A program made the translations under genes and the position numbers. From Rhodobacterales bacterium HKCCE2091 (GTDB taxonomy: Bacteria > Pseudomonadota > Alphaproteobacteria > Rhodobacterales > Rhodobacteraceae): a DNA stretch of 64,000 nt. Positions 44,892 through 53,939 of this stretch are shown piece by piece. Numbering within the stretch: position 1 is the first letter of the stretch; every line of letters starts with the position of its first letter. Below the pieces are notes generated by a model, which had not been told where the DNA came from, searched no databases, and saw only the letters and a list, made by a program, of their open reading frames with translations. The stretch spans positions 1-64,000 of the forward strand of contig WVSL01000021.1 of assembly GCA_015689685.1 (NCBI GenBank), read 5' to 3'.

Positions 44892-46624
44892 CTCCGGAAT
44901 TCGGGCGCGTTGTTGTTGAGGAAGAACCGTGCCGGGTCACGCTCGATCCGGCTGACCAGCGCGTCGAGCGACCGGGCGAGGTTGCGGGCCTCGCGGGCGA
45001 GGTCCGTGTATTGCGGCAGGCCCTCGGCGGCGAAGGTCTGGATCGCCGGCCCCGACGCGTTCACCGCGGCGGAGATGCCGGCGAAGGCGTCCTCTGCCGC
45101 GCGGCTGGCCTCCGACAGGTTCGCGGAAATGCCCGGCAGGTCCTCCGACACCTGCGCCACCGCGGCGTCGAGCCCGTCGAGCGTTTCACGCAGCCGGGTC
45201 ACGAGCCCGCCGATCTCCTCGCCCATGACGCGGTCGGCGCTGTCGAAGGCGCGGGTCGCCGCGGCCAGCGTGTCCTCGCCCATCGTCATGGCGGAGGTCA
45301 CGGCCTCCAGCGTCTCGTTCGCGGTGGCGAAGGTCTCTCGCGCGTCCTCCAACGCGGCCAGCGCGCCGCCGCTCAGCTCCTCGATCCGGCCCGAGGCGGC
45401 GGTCAGGTCGTTGCCGATCGTCGCGGAGACCGAGGCGATGGTCTCCGCCGCGCGGTCCACCTCGGCGAGGATGCCGGGCAGGTCGACTTCCGCCGCCTGC
45501 CGGATCGCGGTCACGGTCGCGTCGGCGTTGGCGATCATCTCGCGCGTCTCCGAGATCAGCGCGGTGCCGTCGCCTGCCACGAGCGTTCCGAACCCGGTCG
45601 CAGCCTCCTCGACCGCGGCCATCGTGGCGTTGGTCTCAGCGATCAGGGCGTCGAGCCCGGTGAGCGTCTCCTCCACCTCGGCCAGGCGCTGGTTCGCGAG
45701 CGAGCCGGTCTCGGTGAAGGTGGACAGCATGGTCTGCCCCTGCGCCGACAGTGCCGCCACGTCCTCCTGCAACTGGCCGAGCGCGGCGCGAAGCTCCACG
45801 GTGGTCGCGGCGAGATCCTCGTCGATGTAGGTTCCGGCCCGCCCGAGCGTGTCGGTCGCGGTCTCCAGCGTCGTGGTGCCGGTGTCGAGGAAGCCGGTCA
45901 CGTCGCCCGCCACGTCGCCCCAGAGCGTGATGGTCTCGTCCGCCGAGATCAGCAGCGTGTCGAAGTCGGCCGCGATGGTCTGGATGATCGCGTTGAAGCG
46001 TTCGATCTCGGCCACGAACTGGTCCACCGTCCCGGCCACGTTCGAGAAGCTTTCCAGCGTCGCGGAGAAGTCGGCCGATGCGTCCTCCACGTTGACGATG
46101 ATGTTCTCGATCCGGCTGCGGTTCTCGTCGCTGAAGACCTCCGACAGGTCCCGGATGACGCCGAGCGTCTCGGTCAGAAGCGCGGGCGCGTCCTCGGACA
46201 GCGACTGGATCACCGACCGGCCGGATTCGATCTCGGGGATCTCGCCGGGCTGGGGTTCGAGCAACTCGCCATCCGGCGTGCCGGGGCCGATGGACACGAA
46301 GGATACACCGGTCACGCCCTGGCTTTCGATGGTGGCGATGGAATCGCTGCGCACCGGCGTCGCGGCCTCGACCTCGACCCGCACCAGAACCGTGCCGTCG
46401 CGTTCGGGCGCCAGCCGCACGTCGACGACCTGGCCCACGGGCAACCCGGCGAAGCGCACGTCCGAGGCCTCGCTGAGCCCTGCGACCGACGAGAAGCGCG
46501 CGTCGTAATAGGCCAGCGCGGTATCGAACTCCCGCCGCGCGAAGGCGAAGAAGAACACCAGGATTCCGATGATGCCCGCGATGGTGAAGGCGCCGATGAG
46601 GATGTAGTTGGCTCTGGTTTCCAT
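44888..46624 (-). CDS. MCE (MlaD-family) protein with one MCE domain and a very long helical tail
   Basis: This 578-residue protein has one N-terminal membrane helix (about 8-28) and one MCE domain (about 35-120: ARFSSVAGLSEASDVRFAGL, PVGQVVDVRL, ESQGVTGVSFVSIGPG). About 420 residues of Ala/Glu/Thr/Leu-rich sequence follow, with strong coiled-coil or heptad character up to the end. MCE proteins form hexameric channels that carry lipids across the periplasm. A single MCE ring followed by a long helical segment resembles the needle-type architecture described for mycobacterial Mce proteins, rather than stacked-ring PqiB/LetB. Overlaps the lipoprotein gene; 8 bp after the ATPase gene. Confidence 0.9.
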   Translation of the reverse strand: METRANYILIGAFTIAGIIGILVFFFAFARREFDTALAYYDARFSSVAGLSEASDVRFAGLPVGQVVDVRLAPERDGTVLVRVEVEAATPVRSDSIATIESQGVTGVSFVSIGPGTPDGELLEPQPGEIPEIESGRSVIQSLSEDAPALLTETLGVIRDLSEVFSDENRSRIENIIVNVEDASADFSATLESFSNVAGTVDQFVAEIERFNAIIQTIAADFDTLLISADETITLWGDVAGDVTGFLDTGTTTLETATDTLGRAGTYIDEDLAATTVELRAALGQLQEDVAALSAQGQTMLSTFTETGSLANQRLAEVEETLTGLDALIAETNATMAAVEEAATGFGTLVAGDGTALISETREMIANADATVTAIRQAAEVDLPGILAEVDRAAETIASVSATIGNDLTAASGRIEELSGGALAALEDARETFATANETLEAVTSAMTMGEDTLAAATRAFDSADRVMGEEIGGLVTRLRETLDGLDAAVAQVSEDLPGISANLSEASRAAEDAFAGISAAVNASGPAIQTFAAEGLPQYTDLAREARNLARSLDALVSRIERDPARFFLNNNAPEFRR

Positions 46625-46632
46625 GGGCGCCC

Positions 46633-47415
46633 TCAGTTGCCGATCGCTTCGGCGGCGTCAATGGCCGCCCGGGCTCTTGGCCCGTGGAAATAGGACCGCA
46701 CCCAGGGATGGTCCACTTCCAGCATCTCCGCCATCGTGCCGGTGACCAGCACCTTCTTCTCCGCCAGCACCGCGATCCGGGTGCAGATCGCGTGCAGCGT
46801 GTCGAGGTCGTGGGTCACCAGGAACACCGTAAGCCCCATCGTGTCGCGGAGATCCTTGATGAGGTTGTCGAAGTCCGCCGCGCCGATCGGGTCGAGACCG
46901 GCCGTGGGCTCGTCGAGGAACACGATATCGGGGTCGAGCGCGAGCGCGCGGGCCAGCCCCGCCCGCTTGCGCATCCCGCCCGACAGTTCCGACGGATACT
47001 TGTCGCCGGCCAGGTAGGGCAGGCCCGAAAGCGCGATCTTCAGGTCCGCGAGTTCCCGCCGCAATTTGGGGTCGAGCCCGCGGACGGATTTCAGCGGTAC
47101 CTCCACGTTCTCGCGGACAGTCAGGGCGGAGAACAGCGCGCCGTCCTGGAACATCACGCCCCAGTGATGCTGCAATTCCTCCAGCGCGTCCTCGTCGGCG
47201 CGCAGGACATCGGTGCCAAGCACCTCGACCGTGCCCGCCTGTGGCCGGCGCAGCCCGGCGATCGTGCGCAGCAGGACCGACTTTCCGGTGCCCGACCCGC
47301 CGACCACGCCGAGGATCTCGCCCCGGTACACGTCGAGATCGAGCCCGTCATGCACCACCTGCGGGCCGAAGGCATTGACGATGCCGCGCAGGCGGATGAT
47401 CGGATCCTCCGCCAC
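46633..47415 (-). CDS. MCE-type lipid ABC transporter ATPase (MlaF-like)
   Basis: From GTG 47415 (two bases after the permease stop) the protein has 260 residues. It has Walker A GGSGTGKS (39-46), signature LSGGMRKRAGLARAL and Walker B IVFLDEPTAGLDP, as in MlaF. It powers lipid movement through the MlaE-like permease and the MCE channel. The open frame extends upstream inside the permease gene in another frame and is not used. Confidence 0.92.
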   Translation of the reverse strand: MAEDPIIRLRGIVNAFGPQVVHDGLDLDVYRGEILGVVGGSGTGKSVLLRTIAGLRRPQAGTVEVLGTDVLRADEDALEELQHHWGVMFQDGALFSALTVRENVEVPLKSVRGLDPKLRRELADLKIALSGLPYLAGDKYPSELSGGMRKRAGLARALALDPDIVFLDEPTAGLDPIGAADFDNLIKDLRDTMGLTVFLVTHDLDTLHAICTRIAVLAEKKVLVTGTMAEMLEVDHPWVRSYFHGPRARAAIDAAEAIGN

Positions 47416-47417
47416 CG

Positions 47418-48539
47418 TCAGATCCCCACCTTGGCGAAGAAGATCGAGAAGGCGGCGTCCGCGACAATGACCGCGAAGATCGCCGCGACCACCGCCGACG
47501 AGGTCATCCGGCCGAGCGATTCCGCGTTGCCGCCGACCTTCATTCCGGCCCGGCAGCCGATGATCCCGATCAGGATCGCGAAGGCCGGCGCCTTCACCAG
47601 ACCGACCATGACATGCTTCGGATCGGTGCCTTCCAGAAGCCGCGTCTGGAACATCGGTGGCGAGATGCCGAGCTCCAGCCACGACATGATCGCGCCGCCG
47701 ATCAGACCCGACAGGTCCGCGATCAGCCCGAGGATCGGCAGCGTGATGAGCAGAGCGAGGATGCGCGGCACGATCAGCGCGGCGGCGGGGTCGATGGCGA
47801 GCGTCCGCATCGCGTCGATTTCTTCTCGCATCTTCATCGAACCGATGGCCGCGGTGAAGGCCGACGCCGTGCGGCCCGCGACGATGATCGCGGTCAGGAG
47901 GATGCCGAGCTCGCGCAGGACGGAAATCGCGATCAGGTCGACGACGAAGACCTCCGCCCCGAACTGGCGCAGCTGGACCGAGCCCTGGAAGGCGAGGACC
48001 ACGCCGATCAGGAAGGACATCAGTGCCACGATGGGAACGGCCTTCAGACCGACCTCCTGGCAGTGATGCACCAGCGCGGTCAGGCGGAACTCGGACGGAT
48101 GCAGGATCGACCGGACGAGCCGGTGCAGGAAGATGCCGAAATACCCCAGGAGCTCGCCGAGGAACGCGACCGCCTCCGACACGCGACGGCCGAGCAGTTC
48201 GACGCGGTCCGGGATGGACAGGCGGGCCGGGGTCTCGGTGTCGGGCTTCGGCAGGGATTCGCGGATCCGGGCCAGAAGCGCACGGGTCTCCGAACTGCCG
48301 CCGCGGAAGCTCAGCCGTCCGCCCGCCCGCGCCTCGGCCCGGAGAAGGGCGTAGGCGGCGGCGGTGTCCAGCCGGTCCACCCCGTCGAGGTCGATTTCCA
48401 GCGGTTCGTCCTTCGGCAGGGCGTCGAGCCGGGACGCGAGAACCGTCGCGTCGGCGAGCGTCGCGGGACCGCTGAGCGCCACGTTCACGCCACCCGAGGC
48501 GGCGGTCACACCGATCTGGAGCCGGGCCGTGCCCGCCAT
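47418..48539 (-). CDS. MlaE-family permease with N-terminal STAS domain
   Basis: From ATG 48539 the protein has 373 residues. The first ~95 form a STAS-like domain (PLEIDLDGVDRLDTAAAYAL-type core). The rest is the MlaE permease: FEV-type entry, FLIGVVLAFQGSVQLRQFGA, RELGILLTAIIVAGRTASAF, MREEIDAMRTLAIDP and VVAAIFAVIVADAAFSIFF. A STAS domain fused to the permease replaces the separate MlaB subunit of E. coli. It is the first gene of the four-gene MCE operon and is divergent from soeA. Confidence 0.92.
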   Translation of the reverse strand: MAGTARLQIGVTAASGGVNVALSGPATLADATVLASRLDALPKDEPLEIDLDGVDRLDTAAAYALLRAEARAGGRLSFRGGSSETRALLARIRESLPKPDTETPARLSIPDRVELLGRRVSEAVAFLGELLGYFGIFLHRLVRSILHPSEFRLTALVHHCQEVGLKAVPIVALMSFLIGVVLAFQGSVQLRQFGAEVFVVDLIAISVLRELGILLTAIIVAGRTASAFTAAIGSMKMREEIDAMRTLAIDPAAALIVPRILALLITLPILGLIADLSGLIGGAIMSWLELGISPPMFQTRLLEGTDPKHVMVGLVKAPAFAILIGIIGCRAGMKVGGNAESLGRMTSSAVVAAIFAVIVADAAFSIFFAKVGI

Positions 48540-48687
48540 CGCATCCCCCCGGATACCGCGGGTTTTCCCGCCTCGAGCCGGTCTATCAGCCTGCCGTCCG
48601 GTGCGACAGGGCAAATGGCGGCGCAGCATTGACACCGGCCGCGGTTTGTTGCCGCCTGACCCCGCAGAAGACGCCAGAGGACCCGCG

Positions 48688-51513
48688 GTGACCGCCCCCC
48701 CGAAGCTCGATCTTTCGCCCAAGGTCTCCGACGAGATCCGCAAGACGACTTGCTACATGTGCGCCTGCCGCTGCGGCATCGACGTGCACCTGCGGGCGGG
48801 CGAGGACGGCAGGCCGAAGGTGCGCTTCATCGAGGGCAACCGGGACCACCCGGTGAACCGCGGGGTGCTTTGCGCGAAGGGCTCCGCCGGGATCATGCAG
48901 CAGTATTCCCCCGCCCGCCTGCGCGCGCCCCTGCGCCGGGTCGGCCCGCGCGGGTGCGGCGAGTTCCAGGAGATCTCGTGGGACGAGGCGCTGCAACAGG
49001 CCGTCGACTGGCTCGGCCCGATTCGCGACAAGGACCCGAAAAGGCTGGCCTTTTTCACCGGCCGCGATCAGTCGCAAAGCTTCACCGGATGGTGGGCGCA
49101 GCAGTTCGGCACGCCGAATTACGCGGCGCATGGCGGCTTCTGCTCGGTCAACATGGCGGCGGCGGGCATCTACACGATGGGCGGCGCGTTTTGGGAATTC
49201 GGCAGCCCCGACTGGGAACGGACGGAGCTGTTCCTGCTGTTCGGCGTGGCGGAGGACCACGATTCGAACCCGATCAAGATGGGCCTGGGCCGGCTGAAGG
49301 AACGCGGCGCGAAGGTGATCGCGGTGAACCCCGTGCGCACCGGCTACAACGCCGTCGCGGACGAATGGGTGGGCATCACGCCGGGCACGGACGGCCTGTT
49401 CGTCCTGTCGCTGATCCACGAGCTTCTGCGCGGCGGGCACGTCGATCTCGACTACCTGCTGCGCTACACCAACGCGCCGCAACTGGTGGTGCAGAACCCC
49501 GGCGGCGCCGATCACGGCCTGATCGCGCGGGACGCGGACGGAACGCCGCTGGTCTGGGACCGGGCGGAGCGGCGGGCGCGGCCGTGGCAGGAGGTCTCGA
49601 CCGGTGCCGCGTTGCATGGCGAAGTCACGTTGGCCGACGGCCGCAAGGCGTTGCCATCCTTCGAAATTCTCGTCTCGCGCTACATGTCCAACGATTACGC
49701 GCCGGAGGCCGTGGCCGCGCGGTGCGGGGTCGAGGCCGACACCATCCGGCGGATCGCGGCCGAACTCGCCGGGGCGGCCTTCGGCAAGGAAATCCGCCTT
49801 TCGCGGCCGTGGACGGACCTGCGCGGAGAACGCCACCAAGAGATGGTCGGACGCCCCGTGTCGGTCCACGCGATGCGCGGAATCTCGGCCCATTCCAACG
49901 GCTTCCAGACCGCCCGCGCGATCCACCTCCTGCAGATCCTGCTCGGCTCGGTCGACTGCCCCGGCGGGTTCCGGTTCAAGCCGCCGTATCCCAAGCCCGT
50001 CCGCGCCCACCCCACGCCGCATACCGAGGCGCATCCCCGCGCACCGCTGCCGGGCCCGCACCTGGGCTACCCCCGCGGGCCAGAGGACCTGCGGATCGAC
50101 GCAGAAGGCCGGCCCGAACGCATCGACAAAGCGTTTTCCTGGGATGCGCCCCTGGCCGTGCATGGCCTCATGCACATGGTAATTTCGAACGCCGTGGCAG
50201 GAGATCCCTACGAGATCGACACGCTTTTCTTGTACATGGCGAACATGGCGTGGAATTCGTCGATGAACACGGCGCAGGTCATGGAGATGCTGACCGCGAC
50301 GGGGGACGACGGCGAATACCGCATCCCTCACATCATCTATTCCGATGCCTATTCGTCCGAGATGGTGGCCTACGCCGACCTGATCCTGCCCGACACGACG
50401 TATCTCGAACGCCACGACTGCATCTCGCTCCTCGACCGCCCGATCTCGGAGCCCGAAGCCGCCGCGGATGCGATCCGCTGGCCGGTGCTGGAGCCCGATC
50501 GCGACGTGCGCGGGTTCCAGTCGGTTCTGATCGACCTCGGCGCGCGGCTCGGGCTACCCGGCTTCGTCAACGACGATGGAAGCCATCGGTACAAGGACTA
50601 TGCCGACTATATCGCCCGCCACGAACGCCGCCCCGGAATCGGGCCGCTCGCGGGGTTCCGGGGCGACGGGTCGCAGACGGGCAGGGGCGCGCCGAACCCC
50701 GGCCAGGTCGATCGCTACAGGGAAAACGGCGGCTTCTTCACCGCCCACATCCCCGAGGAAGGGCACTATTTCAAGATGGCGAACCGGGCCTACCAGGACT
50801 GGGCCGTGTCGATGGGGTTCTTCGACGAACCGCTCGCCTTCACCTTCGATATCTACCAGGAAACGCTCAGGAAATTCCAGCTGGCCGCCGAGGGCCACGG
50901 CCCGCGCGAGCCCCCCGATCACCTGCGCGAAACGATCCGCGCCGCCTTCGACCCGCTGCCGTCCTGGGCCCCCGTGCCCGCGCCCGAGGGCTACCCGCTT
51001 CACGCCGTCACGCAGCGGCCCGCCGCGATGTACCATTCCTGGGGCTCGCAGAACGCGTGGCTGAGGCAGATCCACGGGGCGGTGCCGCTTTACGTGCCGG
51101 AACCCGTGATGCAGGCGGCCGGTCTCGCGGACGGCGACTGGGCCTGGGTGATCTCGCCCCACGGAAGGATCCGCGTGCCCGTCGCGATGACCCGCGCGGC
51201 CAGCCCCACGACGCTCTGGACCTGGAACGCCATCGGCAAGCGGCGCGGCGCCTGGGCGTTGGGCCTGAACGCGCCGGAGGCAGATAAATCGTTCCTTCTC
51301 AATCACCTGATAAGCGAACTTCACCCGCCGAAAGGCGACGGCCTGCGTTGGTCGAACTCGGACCCGGTGACCGGGCAGGCGGCGTGGTACGACCTGCGCG
51401 TGAGGATCGAGAAGGCCGATGGCGGGCCGCTTCATCCCGACACCGGCGCGCAGGAAAGCCCGGTCGGGCGCGGGCGGGGGCATCTCACTTTCGGCCGCGA
51501 GTGGACAGAATGA
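48688..51513 (+). CDS. soeA: Molybdopterin oxidoreductase, SoeA-type sulfite dehydrogenase catalytic subunit
   Basis: From GTG 48688 (AGAGGA 8 nt upstream) the protein has 941 residues. The N-terminus has a [4Fe-4S] site: Cys22-x2-Cys25-x3-Cys29 and Cys62 (GVLCAKG). The Mo-bisMGD domains of the DMSO-reductase family follow, with NPVRTGYNAVADEWVGI, TPGTDGLFVLSLIHELL and a C-terminal cofactor domain. There is no Tat signal, so the enzyme is cytoplasmic. That fits SoeA, the membrane-bound, cytoplasm-facing sulfite:quinone oxidoreductase of purple sulfur and roseobacter-type bacteria. The Fe-S and anchor subunits follow, separated from it by one unexpected gene. Thiosulfate/polysulfide reductase is the main alternative; those are normally exported. 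Confidence 0.82.
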   Translation: MTAPPKLDLSPKVSDEIRKTTCYMCACRCGIDVHLRAGEDGRPKVRFIEGNRDHPVNRGVLCAKGSAGIMQQYSPARLRAPLRRVGPRGCGEFQEISWDEALQQAVDWLGPIRDKDPKRLAFFTGRDQSQSFTGWWAQQFGTPNYAAHGGFCSVNMAAAGIYTMGGAFWEFGSPDWERTELFLLFGVAEDHDSNPIKMGLGRLKERGAKVIAVNPVRTGYNAVADEWVGITPGTDGLFVLSLIHELLRGGHVDLDYLLRYTNAPQLVVQNPGGADHGLIARDADGTPLVWDRAERRARPWQEVSTGAALHGEVTLADGRKALPSFEILVSRYMSNDYAPEAVAARCGVEADTIRRIAAELAGAAFGKEIRLSRPWTDLRGERHQEMVGRPVSVHAMRGISAHSNGFQTARAIHLLQILLGSVDCPGGFRFKPPYPKPVRAHPTPHTEAHPRAPLPGPHLGYPRGPEDLRIDAEGRPERIDKAFSWDAPLAVHGLMHMVISNAVAGDPYEIDTLFLYMANMAWNSSMNTAQVMEMLTATGDDGEYRIPHIIYSDAYSSEMVAYADLILPDTTYLERHDCISLLDRPISEPEAAADAIRWPVLEPDRDVRGFQSVLIDLGARLGLPGFVNDDGSHRYKDYADYIARHERRPGIGPLAGFRGDGSQTGRGAPNPGQVDRYRENGGFFTAHIPEEGHYFKMANRAYQDWAVSMGFFDEPLAFTFDIYQETLRKFQLAAEGHGPREPPDHLRETIRAAFDPLPSWAPVPAPEGYPLHAVTQRPAAMYHSWGSQNAWLRQIHGAVPLYVPEPVMQAAGLADGDWAWVISPHGRIRVPVAMTRAASPTTLWTWNAIGKRRGAWALGLNAPEADKSFLLNHLISELHPPKGDGLRWSNSDPVTGQAAWYDLRVRIEKADGGPLHPDTGAQESPVGRGRGHLTFGREWTE

Positions 51514-51588
51514 ATCACACTCCCGCCGCATCAGCGCCACATGCCGGGGCCATTCCCACTCCGATAGGCAACTTTCGGAGCACTTGCG

Positions 51589-52146
51589 ATGGCCTGTGGG
51601 GGCAGTATCCAGACTCAGAACGGGTTCCAGGGCGAAGGGGTGTTTCCCCGCTGCCCGGATTGCGGGGGGTATCACCGCGACACGACCCCGGCCTTCCAGG
51701 GCCTCGTTCTGGAAGCCTGCGCCGCCGTGATCCCGAGTTCGACCCGGCTCAGCCGGGAATTCCATGCCGACGACGCGGCCGGCAACTGGCGCTTCGACAC
51801 CGGCACCGGGCTCTTCACCATCGAGGCGCCGGGCAGCGGGCGCAGCCACGCGGAATTCCATACCATCGGGCTCTGGGACGAGGACAGCGGCCGGTTCCGC
51901 TGGTCCTGGGCCTGGGAAGAGGGCAGCCGCCCGCCCACGATCAAGGCCGCGGAACATGCCCGAGCGGTGGGCAAGCACTACTGGCTGCGCGCCCTGACCG
52001 CCCCGGAACTCTACGTGGGCGAGACCGAGGCCTGGCACCTCACGATGGTCGCCGCCTACCTGTCGGACCTGCCGATGGTCGCGGCCACCCCGGCCGAGGT
52101 CGGCAAGATCTTCATGGCGCTGCACCGGCCGGTCTGGGAAAACTGA
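51589..52146 (+). CDS. DUF6882-like protein of unknown function inserted in the soe operon
   Basis: This 185-residue protein starts at ATG 51589, with CGGAG 8 nt upstream. The N-terminus contains a possible Cys-x2-Cys site (FPRCPDCGGYH; residues ~22-25) plus Cys3. The middle reads FHTIGLWDEDSGRFRWSWAW, similar in style to DUF6882 proteins, and the end (LTMVAAYLSDLPMVAATPAE) is also of that type. The family call is tentative. It lies 75 bp after soeA and 34 bp before soeB, so it is probably co-transcribed. No signal peptide is seen. A role in enzyme maturation or a chance insertion are both possible. Confidence 0.6.
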   Translation: MACGGSIQTQNGFQGEGVFPRCPDCGGYHRDTTPAFQGLVLEACAAVIPSSTRLSREFHADDAAGNWRFDTGTGLFTIEAPGSGRSHAEFHTIGLWDEDSGRFRWSWAWEEGSRPPTIKAAEHARAVGKHYWLRALTAPELYVGETEAWHLTMVAAYLSDLPMVAATPAEVGKIFMALHRPVWEN

Positions 52147-52180
52147 CGCCCCGAACGCCCCGAACGTTGCGGGTCCCCCG

Positions 52181-52921
52181 ATGACGGCGCTTCCGGGCAA
52201 GACGGACCGGACGCTCGGCCTCGTCATCGACCTCGACACCTGCGTCGGCTGCCATGCCTGCGTCGTATCCTGCAAGGAATGGAACACCGGCGGCTACGGC
52301 GCGCCGCTCGCGGATGCGGATGCCTGGGGGGCGGAACCCGTGGGCGCGTTCCTCAACCGGGTCCATACCTTCGAGGTCACGCCGGACAGCGGCGCGGCGA
52401 TGAACGTGCATTTCCCGAAATCCTGCCTGCACTGCGCCGACGCGCCCTGCGTCACCGTCTGCCCCACGGGCGCGAGCTACAAGCGCGCCGAGGACGGGAT
52501 CGTGCTGGTGAACGAAACCGCGTGCATCGGCTGCGGGCTCTGCGCCTGGGCCTGCCCCTACGGCGCGCGGGAACAGGACCCGGTCGAGAAGGTGATGAAG
52601 AAATGCACCCTCTGCGTCGACCGGATCTACAACGACAACATTCCCGAACAGGACCGGATCCCGGCCTGCGTCCGAACCTGCCCGGCCGGCGCGCGGCATT
52701 TCGGCGACCTGTCCGATCCCGGCTCCGAGGTGTCGCGGCTGGTGGCGGAACGGGGCGGGTTCGACCTGATGCCCGAGCAGGGCACGTCACCGGTCAACAA
52801 GTACCTCCCGCCCCGCGCGCGGGAACCCGAGAGCATCGACCTCGCCGCCCTGTGCGATACCGATCTTGCTGAACCCACGGGCTTCTTCGCCTGGCTCGAC
52901 CGGGCGCTGGAGCGGCTCTGA
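52181..52921 (+). CDS. soeB: Four-cluster ferredoxin subunit, SoeB-type
   Basis: This 246-residue protein has four [4Fe-4S] cysteine groups: CVGCHACVVSC (Cys21, 24, 27, 31), CLHCADAPCVTVCP, CIGCGLCAWACP and the CTLCVDR...CVRTCP pair. This is the DmsB/SoeB electron-transfer subunit, which carries electrons between the Mo subunit and the membrane anchor. No signal peptide, consistent with a cytoplasmic soluble part. It ends 1 bp before the soeC start. Confidence 0.88.
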   Translation: MTALPGKTDRTLGLVIDLDTCVGCHACVVSCKEWNTGGYGAPLADADAWGAEPVGAFLNRVHTFEVTPDSGAAMNVHFPKSCLHCADAPCVTVCPTGASYKRAEDGIVLVNETACIGCGLCAWACPYGAREQDPVEKVMKKCTLCVDRIYNDNIPEQDRIPACVRTCPAGARHFGDLSDPGSEVSRLVAERGGFDLMPEQGTSPVNKYLPPRAREPESIDLAALCDTDLAEPTGFFAWLDRALERL

Positions 52922-52922
52922 C

Positions 52923-53849
52923 ATGCACCCGGCGGCCTCGATCATCGCCTTCACGGTGGCCTCCGGCGCGGGCTTCGGCCTGATCGCGGCCCTCGGCCTG
53001 CCGGCGGCCTGGGGCGCGGCGCCCACGGGCGCGCTGTTCTGGTGGGGCTTCGTCGTCGCCTTCGCGCTTGCGATCGGCGGGCTCCTGGCCTCCACGCTCC
53101 ACCTCGGCCATCCCGAACGCGCCGTCCGGGCCTTCAGCCAGTGGCGCACGTCCTGGCTCAGCCGCGAAGGCGTGCTGGCCGTCGCCACGCTCGCGGTCGC
53201 CGGGGCCTATGCGCTGTCGATCCTCGGCGGGCTGCCGGTCGCGCGGATCCTCGGACCGGTCGCGGCGGTCCTGTCGCTCGTCACCGTCTTCGCCACCTCG
53301 ATGATCTACGCGCAACTCCGCACGGTCGATCGCTGGCACACGCCGCTGACCCCGGTCGCCTTCCTCGGCTTCGCGCTCGGCTCCGGCGTCACCATCGCCG
53401 CCGCCCTTCACGCCGCGACGGGGGAGGCGCGGCTCTGGCCGATCGCGGCGCTGGTCTTCACCGCCATCGGCTGGATCGCCCGCCGCCGGGCCTGGAACGC
53501 CGGCGACCGCCGTGCGCCGACCTCCACCCCGGAGACGGCGACCGGACTCGGCCATCTCGGCCGGGTCCGGCTGTTCGAGGCGCCCCATACCGGGCCGAAC
53601 TACCTGCTGAAGGAAATGGGCTTCGTCGTCGCCCGCCGCCACGCCGAGAAACTGCGCATCCTCGCCGCCGGGGTCGGGGGCTTCGTGCCCATGATCCTCG
53701 ACATCGTGGCCTGGGCCGGGGTCGCGCCGGCGCTGCTCCTGTCGCTGTCCGCGATCCTCCTCCTGGCCGGGCTGGTGGTCGAACGCTGGCTCTTCTTCGC
53801 CGAGGCCCGGCACGCGCAGATGGCCTTCTACGACCGCTCCCACACCTGA
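52923..53849 (+). CDS. soeC: Membrane anchor subunit, SoeC-type (DmsC family)
   Basis: This 308-residue protein has eight predicted membrane helices. It has DmsC-type features: STLHLGHPERAVRAFSQWRT, SWLSREGVL and a TSMIYAQLRTVDRWHTPLTP segment. It would anchor SoeAB and exchange electrons with the quinone pool. ATG 52923 lies one base after the soeB stop. It closes the operon; the ECF sigma gene follows 90 bp later. Confidence 0.88.
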   Translation: MHPAASIIAFTVASGAGFGLIAALGLPAAWGAAPTGALFWWGFVVAFALAIGGLLASTLHLGHPERAVRAFSQWRTSWLSREGVLAVATLAVAGAYALSILGGLPVARILGPVAAVLSLVTVFATSMIYAQLRTVDRWHTPLTPVAFLGFALGSGVTIAAALHAATGEARLWPIAALVFTAIGWIARRRAWNAGDRRAPTSTPETATGLGHLGRVRLFEAPHTGPNYLLKEMGFVVARRHAEKLRILAAGVGGFVPMILDIVAWAGVAPALLLSLSAILLLAGLVVERWLFFAEARHAQMAFYDRSHT

Positions 53850-53867
53850 GATCTGCAAGCAAGGTCA

Positions 53868-53899
53868 GGGAATTCGCCCTTTTGCCGTAGGGGTAATCT
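53868..53899 (+). promoter_or_regulatory. Possible ECF-type promoter before the sigma-factor gene
   Basis: GGGAATT (53868-53874) is followed by CCGTAGG around 53885-53891 and TAATCT at 53894-53899. GGGAAT-like -35 and CGT-like -10 elements are typical of ECF autoregulated promoters, but the GGGAAT to CGTA gap is only 12 nt, shorter than the usual 15-17. Listed as a candidate only. Confidence 0.25.
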
Positions 53900-53939
53900 G
53901 TGCTGATATGCCCTCGGGACGGACCAAGGGCGGGGCGCA

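Noticed and set aside
48619-48650. TTGACA-like -35 box before soeA
   Set aside because: No acceptable -10 element is found at 16-18 nt distance.
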